Below are positions 1-10,116 of a stretch of 48,534 nt of DNA, piece after piece. The position numbers and the translations under genes were made by a program. The DNA is from Zygnema cylindricum. Lineage: Eukaryota; Streptophyta; Zygnematophyceae; Zygnematales; Zygnemataceae. The stretch's first letter is position 1, and each line of letters starts with the position of its first letter. The stretch lies in the NCBI GenBank assembly GCA_037447655.1, contig JBBHKE010002123.1, positions 79,984 to 128,517 of the forward strand. Reading direction: 5' to 3'. The notes under the pieces are model-generated. The model worked only from the letters and a program-made list of their open reading frames with translations. It was not told the DNA's origin and made no database searches.

Positions 1-1240
1 CAATTGCCACTAAGTTAAGTAACAATATCGAATAAACACATAGTCTCCGGAAATCCCCCCGCTCTTCCCCTTTCTCCCTTTCCCTCCCCATCCCCCTAAA
101 CACATAGAGACACGTGAAATCCGGGGCATCGGTTCCGCTCTACAAACCAAAGTAAGTTCGCTAAGTTACAAATACATGGGTCCGTACCCTAAGACATCCG
201 TATGCGAACAATAAAAGTATATATGAATCCACTTACATCGACGTGACACAATAATGCTGCAGTATAAATAGGATATGTATTAAGCTAATGTACCTTTTAT
301 ACTTCAAATTCACTAATTACACAACTAAAAAGTTGTCTTCAACACATCTTGTCTCTATATATGTTTTTATTTTTAAATGTATGACATATGAGTCGGTGAT
401 GATTTTGTGAATTCAATTCCGCTTTCGCTTTGAGAAATTTTGTGTCTTCCAATTCAGTGTGTTGATCCTATCAGATTAATTCAGTATATTTCTTTTTATT
501 AAGGAGACTTACTAAAGCTCTAGTGGCTTTCTCCGATTGTCAACATTTACATTGTTCAAATCCATTTAAAGCCATTTAGAGCCATTTAGAGCAATCTACT
601 TCAACCATATCTATTCACATTTTTTACACAAGTTGGTAACTATTTATATAAAATCACATCAATACAAGACGATTCAAATCGATTCTTGATCCACATACAA
701 CTCACAGTCATTCCCATCTTACAAATTATTAAAATTTCCATTAAATTATAAAACGATTCCCATCATCAGTCCACATTAACTCATTTTCAACAAATTTTAA
801 TCAAAATTTGTCCCTTTTTTGGAATTTATCCGACGTCCACAAACTTTTCTATCCACAAAATCTGAAAACTTCTTTCAAACGCAAAACTTCTTTTCTGCTT
901 CCTTCAAAAACAGCTACTGGACTTCTCAGAAAAGAATTACTAAAAAAGTTTGAACACGCCTTTCACTGTTACTATTCGACGAGATCTCAAAAGAGAAACG
1001 AAATGCAAAAGAAACAAAAAGATAAATATAATATATATAGATAGATATAACTATATGTGTACATACATATATGAACTTCTCCTCACATTTTCATAGCTTT
1101 TGTTAGAATTACGAAGGTACCCACAAGTTTCTAAAAGTAACTTGTTCCACCAACCATAAAAGCATAAAACCATATAAAATAAATACTAGCCTATGGAGCT
1201 TAAAAAAACTTCAAAAACTCATTAAAAAAACTCTGAAAAC
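1..1240. other. A/T-rich intergenic DNA, no gene recognised
   Basis: No convincing coding sequence is visible on either strand. The 78-codon open stretch at 808-1044 is low-complexity and resembles no family I know. Around 143-190 there is a short motif (AAAGTAAGTTCGCTAAGTTA and flanks) that recurs near 17345-17376 and, inverted, near 42724-42770. It is therefore part of a dispersed repeat and not unique sequence. Confidence 0.6.
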
Positions 1241-1243
1241 CCA

Positions 1244-1564
1244 TTAAAAAAACTTTGCTACCTCGGTCCACAAAGCACTTTTATCCAAAACAGTTCCCCT
1301 CGAATAGGGAAGTCGATAAGTTGACGGCCTAAAGAGATAATCGGCGGGGACACTCAAATTAGAGGGGCTATAACTTTGAATCAAAGTCAAAGTTAAAATA
1401 GCACTTAGAGGAAGTTTTTCTGGTTCATTAAGAAAAGTTTCCCGATTTAAATCGAAAGCTAACAAACTATCTAAAGAATATACGATTCCGGAAGTTCCCG
1501 CGGAATAAGCCATAGGGACTCCTTTGAAACCTCCGACAGTTACACTTCGTACTTTTGCAAATTC
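1244..1564 (-). CDS. S41 peptidase exon 7: C-terminal core
   Basis: The acceptor TTTTCAG is at 1565-1566. It encodes KVRSVTVGGFKGVPMAY, then a segment ending STYRLPYSRGTVLDKSALW, matching the C-terminal end of the family. The stop at 1244 may be the true end. A GAG|GTAGCA sequence shortly before it could instead be a donor to a further exon, but I find none downstream. Confidence 0.65.
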   Translation of the reverse strand, partial: EFAKVRSVTVGGFKGVPMAYSAGTSGIVYSLDSLLAFDLNRETFLNEPEKLPLSAILTLTLIQSYSPSNLSVPADYLFRPSTYRLPYSRGTVLDKSALWTEVAKFF

Positions 1565-1570
1565 CTGAAA

Positions 1571-1606
<36 letters not shown>

Positions 1607-1919
1607 AAAAAAAAGAAGCAACGGCTTTAAAAAAAAAAGATTGCAACGAAAAAAATATGGCTTTAAGGGAATGAGAATGTCCAATTTGACCTTCACAAAA
1701 TTTAGGAGTCACACACACAAAAAAAAATAAAAAAAAACCACACACAAACACACATACATACATACATACAATACTCCGTGAGTCTTTAATAGAAAAAAAA
1801 ATACATTATTAAAGTGAGGTTTTTCTTATTGGTGTACCAGTTCTTATGCATTCCCGAATTAATGTGGCTGATTTATGTTTAAGAAAGAGAAAATAAGATG
1901 TGTCAATAAAAATTAATAA

Positions 1920-1959
<40 letters not shown>

Positions 1960-2069
1960 CAATTATATTTATTTATTTATTATTTTTTTTTATCATTTTG
2001 TTTTTTTTGTTTTTTTAGTTCAAGGAGTAAACTTTAGAGGCCAAATATAGTGTTATATATATATATACA

Positions 2070-2126
<57 letters not shown>

Positions 2127-5100
2127 TATATATATAGGTATCTATCCTTATTAAGTGATGAAAAACTATGGAAAGGTATCTTACCTTCATTAAAAGCACA
2201 GATCTGAGGTCTATTTTAATAAGAGATTCTATAGGTAAAAGACCTTACCTCCATTATAGAAAAAAAAAAAAAATATTAACTCCAAAATAGGAAAAAGATA
2301 TTAACTCCGCATTAAAAGGTCAAACAAAAAAAAAAAAAAGGTCCACCAGGAAAAAAAAAAAAGCAAATGTATAGCTGTTTCAAGTTTTTGACAGAATAAC
2401 AGAATTTCATAACAGAATGGATGGTAATATCATGCCATATACACAGTATATAAGGTACAAGATCTTTACCTCCATCCTATAGGTAAAAGCTCCACAAGCC
2501 GAATAACAAAGTCCATTTGTAAGCAAAAGAATATTTTCGGGCGGAAATTGTTAGGACGTACAATTTTTAAATCTACGTTTAAGCTACGTTGGTTCGTAGT
2601 TAGTGTGGATATAGATTTGACCGTGCGTTGGTTTGCGTTCTTTGGTTTTGTTTCGTATAGTTTGATGTAACATTTCGTGCGTGTATTTTCACACGTACAC
2701 GATTAGATTTGATTTATTTTTGTTTCGTTTAAGTTCTAATACCTACGTCGAGAAGTTTCATTTCGCGCGACGCACATCTAGTATGTTCGTTTCGCATAAG
2801 TTAAGTTTGTCGTACAACATTGTCAGTTTGGTTTCTAATAGTTTCATTTTGTTTTGCACCACATTTACGTCTAAGTACATTTAGACACTTTTAGAGTTAG
2901 TGTTCTAGATTGTTTCTACGGCTAAGTTATAAAGCCATTGTGTGAGTTGGATTGAATAACAATGAGGAATCAATCAAGAGTCAATTAAGGAGGAATGAAT
3001 TAAGAGAAGTGTAATGTTTAAAGATTGAGTTAATATGAGTTTATGTTATTGAGTATATAATTTCTCTCTATCTTGGATTATGCGCTTTTGATGTGTTGTA
3101 ATGTTTGAGTTCATTTTAATATCGCTTCCGCATTGAGACATTTAAGTATTTGTGAGCGCATTCCGATTGACTCTTATTCCTATCAAAAATAGTCGAGCCG
3201 CATTTTTCGGAGGACTGTTTACATCATAATTTTGGAATCAAAAAAAACTCGAATAATTTCCTTTTTTCCCACCAAGTATTTTTGAAACAACAGGGAAAAA
3301 AAACCCATCTGGGGAAGTGAAGGGAATATTTCTTGTATTTGCCCATCCGCCATAGAAGAAAGTGGAATAAGAATGAGTATAAGCGTTGTAATATTTTACG
3401 AGGGTTTGGATTAAAGTCGAAGCTCGAAACTGAAGATTATAAGTTTTATTTGCAAGGGAAGGGAAAAGGTATTCGATAACTATATCGGGGAGGATCGAAT
3501 ATCCCCCGCCGTTATTTTGAAGATCGATAATTAAATGAGTAGCTCCAAGACGTCTGCGGAAAAGAAAAACAAAAAAAGAAAAAAAGAAATAGGAAAAAAA
3601 AAAAAAAACAGAAAGAAAAAAAAGAAACAGCAAAATCAAAAAGAAAGAACAGAAAAAAAAGAAAAAAAATGCCATGATCCAAATGGACAAGGATTGTAGA
3701 ATCGTAAGAATTTGACATCAGTATAAATATATATATAGATATCAGATTATTATGTTTAAAAACTAGCAAACAGGTCTTCAAAGATAAAAAGAATTTTAGA
3801 ATGTGAATGTACTTTGCTCGTAAGAATAATCGGAGCTAACCACATATAAAAACCCTAAAATGTCATTAAAACATTTTAAACCATTTTTAAGTAGTCATTT
3901 CAACCGAATTTGAACCCAATTTAGACCCAATTTAAACCCAATTAAGACCCAGTTTAGACCCAATCAAAAAACCCTAAGTACTCATTAAAAACACCCGAGA
4001 AAAAACTGAAAAACCCCAAAAACCCCAAACACTTACAATAAAGTTTGGCATCCTGAGACCAAATCAAACATAAAATATACGAAAGGGTTGCCCGACGAAG
4101 TATCCGGAAAAAAATCAGAAATTATCAAAACTCCAGTCTTATTATCGGGTAAAAACCACGTCTAAAAAAAAAAAAAACAAAAAAAAAAACATTAAAGAGA
4201 AAAAAAAAAAAAAACAAATTATTTAGATTATGGTTAAACTATTCATCAAAAATTGGAATAAAAAAGAAAATAAGCAAAAAAAAAAAAAAGTCAAAAAAAA
4301 AAAAAAAACATGTCTTACAAAACACAAAAATAGGGAGAGGGAGAGGGAGAGGGAGAGGATTACTTAAACCATTTATGAACCCTTTAATTTCTTTTTTTTA
4401 TTGTTATCCTTATCATCACGAAGCAAAATTTATGTTTATGTCTACTTAATCCCTTTCTTAATCAACTTTGTAACCAAAAAAATAGATCAAAAATTTCAAA
4501 AAAAAAAATGAAGGACTATAAAAAAACATAACACAAGATTTAAAAAACACAATTTAACAAAAAAAAGGACCCATTTGTACCCATTTGTACCCCTTTGTAC
4601 ACCTTTTTCCCCTCTCACCTCCACAAATCCATCAATTAGTTAAATGGGTTTTGCAGAAGAAGACAAAAAACTCGTCTTCGAAGGCGTGACACGTGTCGCT
4701 TGGATCGGATTCGACGGTTGAGGAGCCATCGATAAAAACAATTTTTTTTCCGTACCGACTTCTTGGGCAACACTATTTCCTTCTAATTGATTTAAATGAA
4801 AAGAAATACAATATTTTTTATAATAGTCTATCGCATTAACAAAGGAGTAATACCCATTACTGAGGTCCGGAAATCGAGAAAAAAAAGATAAAGTGATGAC
4901 TTCCTTGGTTGTAAATCCTTTCCTGAAAAGACCAAAAAAAAAAAAGAAAAACACAAAAAGGAGAAGATAAAAAAATTAGAAAGTAGAAAGAGGAAGAATT
5001 GATGAACGGAAATCGCAAAAAAAAAGATAAAAGTGATGAATTCCTTGGATGTAAATCCTTTCCTAAAAAGACGAAAAAAAAAAAACTCAAAAAAGGAAAA

Positions 5101-7373
5101 TGAAAAAAAAAAAAAAAAAACTCAAAAAAGAAAAATGAAAAAAAAAAAAAAAAAACGAGTGAACCACAGCAATTATGGGAGCTCCCTTTCCCTCTTCTTC
5201 TCTAAGAGGAGGCGGGAGGGAGGGAGGGAGGGAGGGAGGAAGGAAGAGAGAGAGAGAGGGAGTGAGGGAAGAGAGAGAGAGAACGACGGAGGTAGTTGGG
5301 GATAAAAAAGAGAGAGCGTTGTAATTATTCCGCAAAATTTGGGACTTGACATGTCCCACAATCGAAAGAAGACAGAGAGGCAAAATAAAGAAAGAGAGAA
5401 AAAGAGAAAGAAAAAAAGATAAAAAAAAAGAAAAAAAAGGGGGAGAGAATGAATCGGAGGACAGAATTGGCGATATTCCAATAAAGGGATTTGACAAAAT
5501 AAAGGGAATGATGAGCTACGGTTGCAAATTTAGCAGTACGGCGCTAAGTTTTAAAGGAAAACGACAAAAAAATGTTTTAAGTAAAACACAATAAAAAACC
5601 CGTACTTAGCCACGTGGGGCCGTACCAAAGAGGGAACTATGTGGTATGAAAAGAAGACAAATAGGCAAAATAAAGAAAGAAAGAGGAAAAAAAAAAAAAA
5701 AAAAAAAAGGGGAGAGACTGAGTCGGAGGACAGAATGGACAATCCCAATAAAGGCCCAGATGCTGAGACTTGTGAGTCCTTTCTTATTTTTATATTTAGT
5801 GCGGATCCGGGTATTTGGTGCGGATCCGGGTATTTAGTGCGGATCCGGGTATTTAGTGCGGATCCGAGTATTTAGTGGGAATCCGAGGATTCGGGTATTT
5901 AGTGCGGATCCGAGTATTTAGTGCGGATCCGAGTATTTAGAGCGGATACGGGTATTTAGTGCGGATTGGTACAATTTTCGTACATCAACACCTTTGTCAC
6001 ATACATTGAGTCTGGCTATAACCAGATTCCGGTATTGAGGTGTATATCTTTAGGGAGGGAGGGAGGGAGGGAGGGAGAGAGAGATAAGGGGAGAGAGGGA
6101 GGGAGGGAGAGAGAGATAAGGGGAGAGAGGGATATAAGAAACATAACGCCGTATGGAAAAATATACCAAAAGAATAAAACAAAAAGGGAAAATAGACATC
6201 AAGGTGGGGCGTTTTGGTGGGAGGAGAGGGTGAGAGAGAGGGGGAGGAGGTGAGAGAGGGAGAGGAGGAAGGTGAGGGAGAGGGGATTTTAGCGAGAGGA
6301 GGTAAAGAGAGGGAGGAGGGAGAGAGCGGGAAAAAAAAGAGGGAGAAGAAGGAAAGAGAGGGAGAGGGGGAGAGGAGATGGGAAGATGAGATGAGGAGAG
6401 GCAGAGAGAGATGCAGGAGGGCGAGAGAGAGAGAGCATGGAGAGAGGGAGAGCGGGGAGAGGGAGAGGGAGAGGGAGAGGGAGAGGGAGAGGGAGAGGTA
6501 GGAAGAACAGGAGACTGGACGAACGAACCTTGTCACTTGCAAAGTCACATTATCTTCAGCCGTCGGGAAATACCGGAAAGTAAATTTTCCCAATTTGTAC
6601 GTTTCCGTATTTTTGACTTGCGTCGCGAAAAGAGAATTAAATCGCGCGCCAACGTCCTTGTAGCTTCCCGCGCTTTTTTTGGCGTAATATAATAAATAGG
6701 CGAACGCATCCACGCCGTTGATTTTGTGAACCGTCGCGTCCCAATATTTCGTGACGTCTAGTGGCTTGCTCAAGGTGGAAAGTATGTCGCTCACATCTGC
6801 CCGGGAAAAAAAGGAAAGAGAACAAAAAAGAGAAAAAAAAATTAACATGCGCGGAAAAAGAAGGAAATAAAGGGTCATATCTGCCTGGAAAAAAACGGAA
6901 ACAAAAGGTCATATCTGCCTGGAAAAAAACGGAAACAAAAGGTCATATCTGCCAGGAAAAAAAAGGAAACAAAAGGTCATATCTGCCCGGAAAAAAAAGG
7001 AAAGAGAATAAAAAAGAGAAAAAAATAATAACATGCCCGGAAAGAAAATGAAACAAAGGGAATGAGGGGGCGAAAAACAAAAAGAGTAAGATAAATTAGG
7101 AAGAATGTAATATGTCCGGAAAATAAAAGAACGAAAGGGAAGGAAGGAGGATAAGACAAAAAGAATAAGACGAATAAGGAGGAAATAATATTTTTTTGAC
7201 GTCATGGTGGTTACTCAAAATAGAGAATTGGAGGTTTACAACTGCCCGGAAAAAAAACAAGGGGGGAAAGCAAAAAAAAATAAGGAGAAAAGGAAAAGTG
7301 GAGGGGTTTGGTCAAAGTAGCGTCTGCCCCGAAAAAAAAAAAAAAAGGATATAAAAAAAAAAAGAGAAAAAAA

Positions 7374-7405
<32 letters not shown>

Positions 7406-7476
7406 AAAGAAAAAAAAAAAAAAAAACATAAAAATAAAAAAAACAAAAAAAGAAAAACAAAAAAAAAAAAAAAAAA

Positions 7477-7510
<34 letters not shown>

Positions 7511-8331
7511 AAATAAAAATAGTTTTGTATTATCTTAAACAAAAAAAAAAAATGCCACTAAGACATGGGACGTAATAAATAATTAAAAATAAATAAATAA
7601 ATTACGGTAATGTGAGTTTGTATAGGAATGAAAATCGCTATCCCCCCCCCAAAAAAAAAACATTTGTTTAATCACTTCAAAAATATATCCATTTCTACAT
7701 TTTTTTTTTTATTTTTTTTTGAAGTCAATTGAATTTTTTGTGGCCTATAAAACTTATTTTTTCTCCAATTCATGGAAAAAAACAAAAAAAAGGGCTAAAA
7801 AAAATTAGTAAGTCAAGATCACCATTAAAAAAAAAAAAAAAAAAAGTTTCAAAAAAAAAAATCACTTACGAAACGAAGCAATTTTGTACACATTCTTTCC
7901 ATTTTCCACATAAGTCAAAAGAGACACCGGAAGTATGGAAATCACCCCCCCAAAACAGTACGGATAATAAAGAGAATGTCCGTCATTTATACTATTGATG
8001 ACGTCATAAACCGCCTTATGAAAAGATAACGCGTTCGGAAATGTTTTCAATTTTATTTTTTTCAGCTCCGCGATGACGTCCACTTTCGAAGCCAGCGCAG
8101 GATCCGGCGCATTTTTCGCGATGTCCAGATACGGCCAAAAATCGTACGTTTTCTGGATGCTATCGATCACCTGATTCGCCACCGACTTATTGTACGGAAT
8201 CGAATTGAAACATTTTCGGGTGTACTTTACTTTTCGGGTAGTTGTTGAGGGAATTGATGACTTCCGTACAAGTATTTGTCGCCGCGGAGTTGTACGAACG
8301 CAAGAAGACAATTAAGGAGAAGTAAAACCAT
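1244..8331 (-). CDS. Secreted S41-family serine peptidase gene, multi-exon, probably disrupted
   Basis: Minus-strand split gene. Exons I can place: 8331-7870, 6796-6529, 4922 to about 4640, 4161-4037, 3553 to about 3238, about 2550-2470, and 1564-1244. Acceptors end in CAG or TAG after long T tracts and donors are mostly GTAAGT-like; several joins keep frame exactly. An ATG at 8331 opens a hydrophobic leader (MVLLLLNCLLAFVQL). Exon 1 carries RKCFNSIPYNKS and INDGHSLYYPYCFGG, exon 5 carries THLIIDLQNNGGGY, exon 6 carries the nucleophile Ser in LTNGLCYSACGAF, and exon 7 carries VGGFKG and a C-terminal DKSALW block. The order and motifs match the extracellular S41 (C-terminal-processing-like) peptidases I associate mainly with fungi and oomycetes. 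The joined length, about 600 residues, is close to that family. Oddities: a one-base frame slip in exon 1, a stop after an 8-T run in exon 5, and no AG acceptor before exon 6. It is either a pseudogene or contains homopolymer sequence errors. Family assignment is firm; functionality is not. Confidence 0.72.
1918..2130. repeat. (AT)n microsatellites in S41 intron
   Basis: Alternating A/T runs at about 1919-1960 and 2053-2130, separated by T-rich sequence, in the last intron of the S41 gene. Confidence 0.85.
2470..2550 (-). CDS. S41 peptidase exon 6: catalytic serine
   Basis: This short block encodes FPPENILLLTNGLCYSACGA followed by FTYRME, the segment carrying the S41 nucleophile (family consensus TDGxCxSxC). 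The donor ATGGAG|GTAAAG joins exactly to exon 7 (GAATTTGCA). Upstream, the codon before Gln-Phe-Pro is TAA, and no AG acceptor sits at the expected boundary. Either the block was once continuous with exon 5 and has been split by about 0.7 kb of inserted DNA (2551-3237), or its acceptor is lost. Confidence 0.6.
3238..3553 (-). CDS. S41 peptidase exon 5: catalytic-core NGGGY block
   Basis: The acceptor CCGCAG is at 3554-3555. The exon encodes THLIIDLQNNGGGY, the strongest S41 signature here, followed by a conserved segment ending NYSSFF. The family normally continues past this point, but an in-frame TGA follows a run of eight T (minus strand) at 3240-3247. A GTAAAC donor sits 15 bases beyond the stop. 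A length change in the T run would alter the reading, so this is either a real disruption or a homopolymer error. Confidence 0.65.
4037..4161 (-). CDS. S41 peptidase exon 4
   Basis: A clean 125-bp exon. The acceptor is T-rich tract-TAG|ACGTGG and the donor is TT|GTAAGT. It reads TWFLPDNKTGVLIISDFFPD, equivalent to the beta-strand segment just before the GGG-containing core. It ends in phase 2 and joins exactly to exon 5 (QTL-L-RLGATHLIIDL). Confidence 0.7.
4640..4922 (-). CDS. S41 peptidase exon 3 (inter-domain region)
   Basis: The acceptor TTTTCAG|GAAAGG lies at 4923-4924. It reads FTTKEVITLSFF, then FVNAIDYYKKYC, which corresponds to the family's motif ending in a Tyr-Cys pair before a Ser/Pro-rich linker. 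The stop at 4640-4642 is probably inside the intron. The next exon needs a phase-0 donor, and the only in-frame candidate I see, CGT|GTCACG, is weak. A degenerate copy of the exon start occurs at about 5000-5070. Confidence 0.5.
4860..5160 (-). repeat. Degenerate duplicate of S41 exon-3 start
   Basis: Reading the minus strand, the acceptor plus about 60 bases of exon 3 (GAAAGGATTTACAACCAAGG and on to ATTTCCGG) is repeated upstream, near 5000-5075, as GAAAGGATTTACATCCAAGG with an intact TAG acceptor and T tract. The outer copy drifts and has no continuing frame. Two A-rich tracts (5088-5160) extend the unit further. Confidence 0.7.
5216..5285. repeat. Purine (GGGA/GA)n tract
   Basis: A GGGAGGGA then GAGAGA run in S41 intron 2. 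No coding content is supported. Confidence 0.8.
5797..5966. repeat. 19-bp minisatellite
   Basis: About eight copies of a unit close to GTGCGGATCCGGGTATTTA, with substitutions and one partly rearranged copy near 5875-5900. It lies in S41 intron 2 on the plus-strand reading. Confidence 0.85.
6048..6500. repeat. Purine-rich (GGGA/GA) region
   Basis: An almost continuous G/A run on the plus strand, broken near 6130-6210. It produces long spurious open frames of Glu/Arg/Gly or Ser/Leu/Pro on the two strands. It lies in S41 intron 2. Confidence 0.85.
6529..6796 (-). CDS. S41 peptidase exon 2
   Basis: The acceptor GGGCAG|ATGTGAGC follows a T-rich tract. The exon reads through INGVDAFAYLLYYAKKSAGS and YKDVGARFNSLF, matching the family region that precedes the core, and ends at a GTTCGT donor in phase 2. 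The next exon starts with G and keeps frame (VTRKGFTTKEV). A ladder of degenerate copies of its acceptor lies just upstream (6840-7330). Confidence 0.65.
6797..7335 (-). repeat. Ladder of acceptor-like repeats upstream of S41 exon 2
   Basis: On the minus strand a unit of T-rich tract plus CC(G/T)GGCAG|AT, like the functional acceptor of exon 2, is repeated at about 6847, 6880, 6914, 6949 and 6984 (units near 35 bp) and in more diverged form near 7035, 7110, 7240 and 7323. The central three units are nearly identical. Confidence 0.75.
7334..7560. repeat. Poly-A-rich tract
   Basis: About 220 bases that are nearly all A, with scattered G, C and T. It accounts for the Phe-only frames on the minus strand and is not coding. 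Confidence 0.85.
7870..8331 (-). CDS. S41 peptidase exon 1: leader plus N-terminal domain
   Basis: The ATG at 8331 begins a plausible signal peptide. The conserved Cys-containing segment (TNTCTEVINSLNNYPK) lies in a second frame, and the long N-terminal domain (RKCFNSIPYNKS to YKIASF) lies in a third. Removing one A from the CGAAAAG run near 8243 would put the last two segments in one frame, so at least one indel is implied. The donor is C|GTAAGT, with GT at 7869-7868. The exon ends in phase 1, and the next exon begins AT, restoring a codon and the family-like sequence HVSDILSTLSK. Confidence 0.65.
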
Positions 8332-8349
8332 GATGAGAGATTTTGAGAT

Positions 8350-8580
8350 TTCTCTCTCTCCCTCTTAAATATCTCCTCTCTATCCTCTCTCTCCCTCTAT
8401 CTCTCTCTCTCTATCCTCTCTCCGTCTCTCCTTCACTATTTCTCCTCGCTTTCCACTCTCTCTCTCTCTCTCCTCTCTCCCCTCTCTCGTGTTACTCTCT
8501 CGCCCTCTCTCCTTCTCTCTCTCTGCTCTCTCTCGTCTCTCTCTCTCTCTATCTCTCTCTCTCCTTTGTGTCTATAAGTT
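8350..8580. repeat. Pyrimidine (CT)n-rich tract upstream of S41 gene
   Basis: A CTCTC-rich block immediately 5' of the minus-strand S41 start codon. It could lie in the promoter or 5' UTR of that gene, but no promoter element is distinguishable. Confidence 0.75.
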
Positions 8581-8599
8581 CCATACTAGTAGGAGAGAG

Positions 8600-9565
8600 A
8601 GATATATAAATAAGGGGGGGCGAGGGATAGAGCGGGAGAAGCCGGGAAGGGAGTGAGCTCCGACCACGAGCTTACGACAAAAAACGACAAGATTCCCGTT
8701 TTGTACGGCACATTTATTCCATCTGTACTTTTTTTGTCGCCTTTAGGACCATAGAATCACATGTAAGGGAACGATCACGACCAGATCTACGGCCAGATTT
8801 TTGCCACGTCAGCTAGTTTTTAAAATTTCACCGTCGGTTAACGCCGGCTGACGTCACAACTTATTTTTTCTTACAGGTCGTCAACTTTCGTACACAGAAT
8901 TCAAGACCGCCGTACAGGTACTGATATTTCCTTACATAAATGTCGTCCCGCCGCCCTATTAAATGAAGTACAGAAAGGTACAAAGGCGGCAGAGTCAGAA
9001 ATTGCTTCGAGGTTTCCTTACGCGTTTAGTACGATATAAGCCCTTATAAAACCGCACTGAAAATTATACAGCATTGCTTTCATAATCCGTTACATCCCGT
9101 TTATATCCGTTTTAATGTGAAATAATTACAAAAGCGAACAGTAAAATACTCACATCCCGAAAATGAACACGGGATTGGTGAAGATTTTTACGCAAAACGA
9201 CAAAAAACAGCTGGTAGGGACAAAATAATCATAGAAATCACAACCTGTATCGATTGCAGAAAATAAATGGCCGCCTAAAATATCCGGCCGGCCGCAAAAC
9301 ATTAACGGTGGCCGCCAATAGTTAACAAGAGGTTACCAGTTAGGGTTGCACTCCGTGACTTTTGAGATAGTACGGCCCAAAAATGATTAATTTTAGGGTT
9401 TTAGTTCGATTTGCAAATGGGATAACAAAAAGACAAAAATAAATTAGGCGTCGAGTTCATTGGGCGGTGCCTTTAAATCTTTAATCCAACGGTGCAAAAA
9501 AAACGACCTTGAAATGATCCCTTTGGGGCCTCAATAGGCGTAACCCTAATTGTACAAGCACAGTA
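8600..9565. other. Intergenic DNA, no gene recognised
   Basis: No coding sequence is supported. It contains short recurrent GTAC-rich words shared with the transposon-like regions elsewhere in the window, so it is probably decayed mobile DNA. Confidence 0.5.
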
Positions 9566-9781
9566 CACCGTGAATCGCTATTAGTGTTGATAATTTTTTC
9601 GCCGCTTAAATCATCTTTTCTCCGTACACACTTGTCCGATTTCAATTTGAGACCGCCAATCGGAAGCTGCGAATCTTACCTTTCAATCGCGACCGTCAGA
9701 TCCAAAATACGACGTGTGTGTACGGAGAAAATATGTTTTAAGTGGCAAAAAAAACATTAACTCTAATAGCGATTCGCGGTG
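9566..9781. mobile_element. TA-flanked MITE, copy 1 (216 bp)
   Basis: A non-coding element with long terminal inverted repeats of about 65 bp. It begins CACCGTGAATCGCTATTAGT and ends with the inverse (CTAATAGCGATTCGCGGTG), with inverted TTTTCTCCGTACACA segments further in. TA flanks both ends (9564-9565 and 9782-9783), suggesting Tc1/mariner-type TA target duplication. Three other copies with the same ends and length are in the window. Confidence 0.8.
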
Positions 9782-9900
9782 TACTGTACTGTACTTTGTT
9801 GGCCGTACATTATTTGGAGTCTCTTGTCGGCAGAGGCGACAGTTTTTTTAGTAGCCCTAATTCTACAAGTATCCGCCCGCGCATACCGGGCATTAGAGTA

Positions 9901-10116
9901 CACCGTGTATCGCTATTAGTGTTAATGTTCTTTTTGCCACTTAAAACATCTTTTCTTCGTACACAATTGTCAAGTTTAGATTTGACGGTTGCGATTGAAA
10001 GCTGAGACTCCCACCTTCCGATTGGCGGTCTCCATGTAAAAATCGGACAAGTGTGTACGGAGAAAAGATGATTTAAGTGGCGAAAAAATTATTAACACTA
10101 ATAGCGATACACGGTG
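9901..10116. mobile_element. TA-flanked MITE, copy 2 (216 bp)
   Basis: Same family as the element at 9566-9781: begins CACCGTGTATCGCTATTAGT, ends CTAATAGCGATACACGGTG, and has TA on both sides. It lies only 119 bp from copy 1. The internal segment is inverted relative to copy 1 (GATTGGCGGTCTC versus GAGACCGCCAATC), so the two were inserted in opposite orientations. Confidence 0.8.

Noticed and set aside
5997-6529. The 293-codon minus-strand frame (6878-5997) as one continuous protein
   Set aside because: Only 6796-6529 is a genuine S41 exon; the rest is intron and Ser/Leu repeat from the purine tract.
7211-7542. Phe-rich frames that look like membrane segments
   Set aside because: They are poly-A on the plus strand read as Phe; there is no coding signal.
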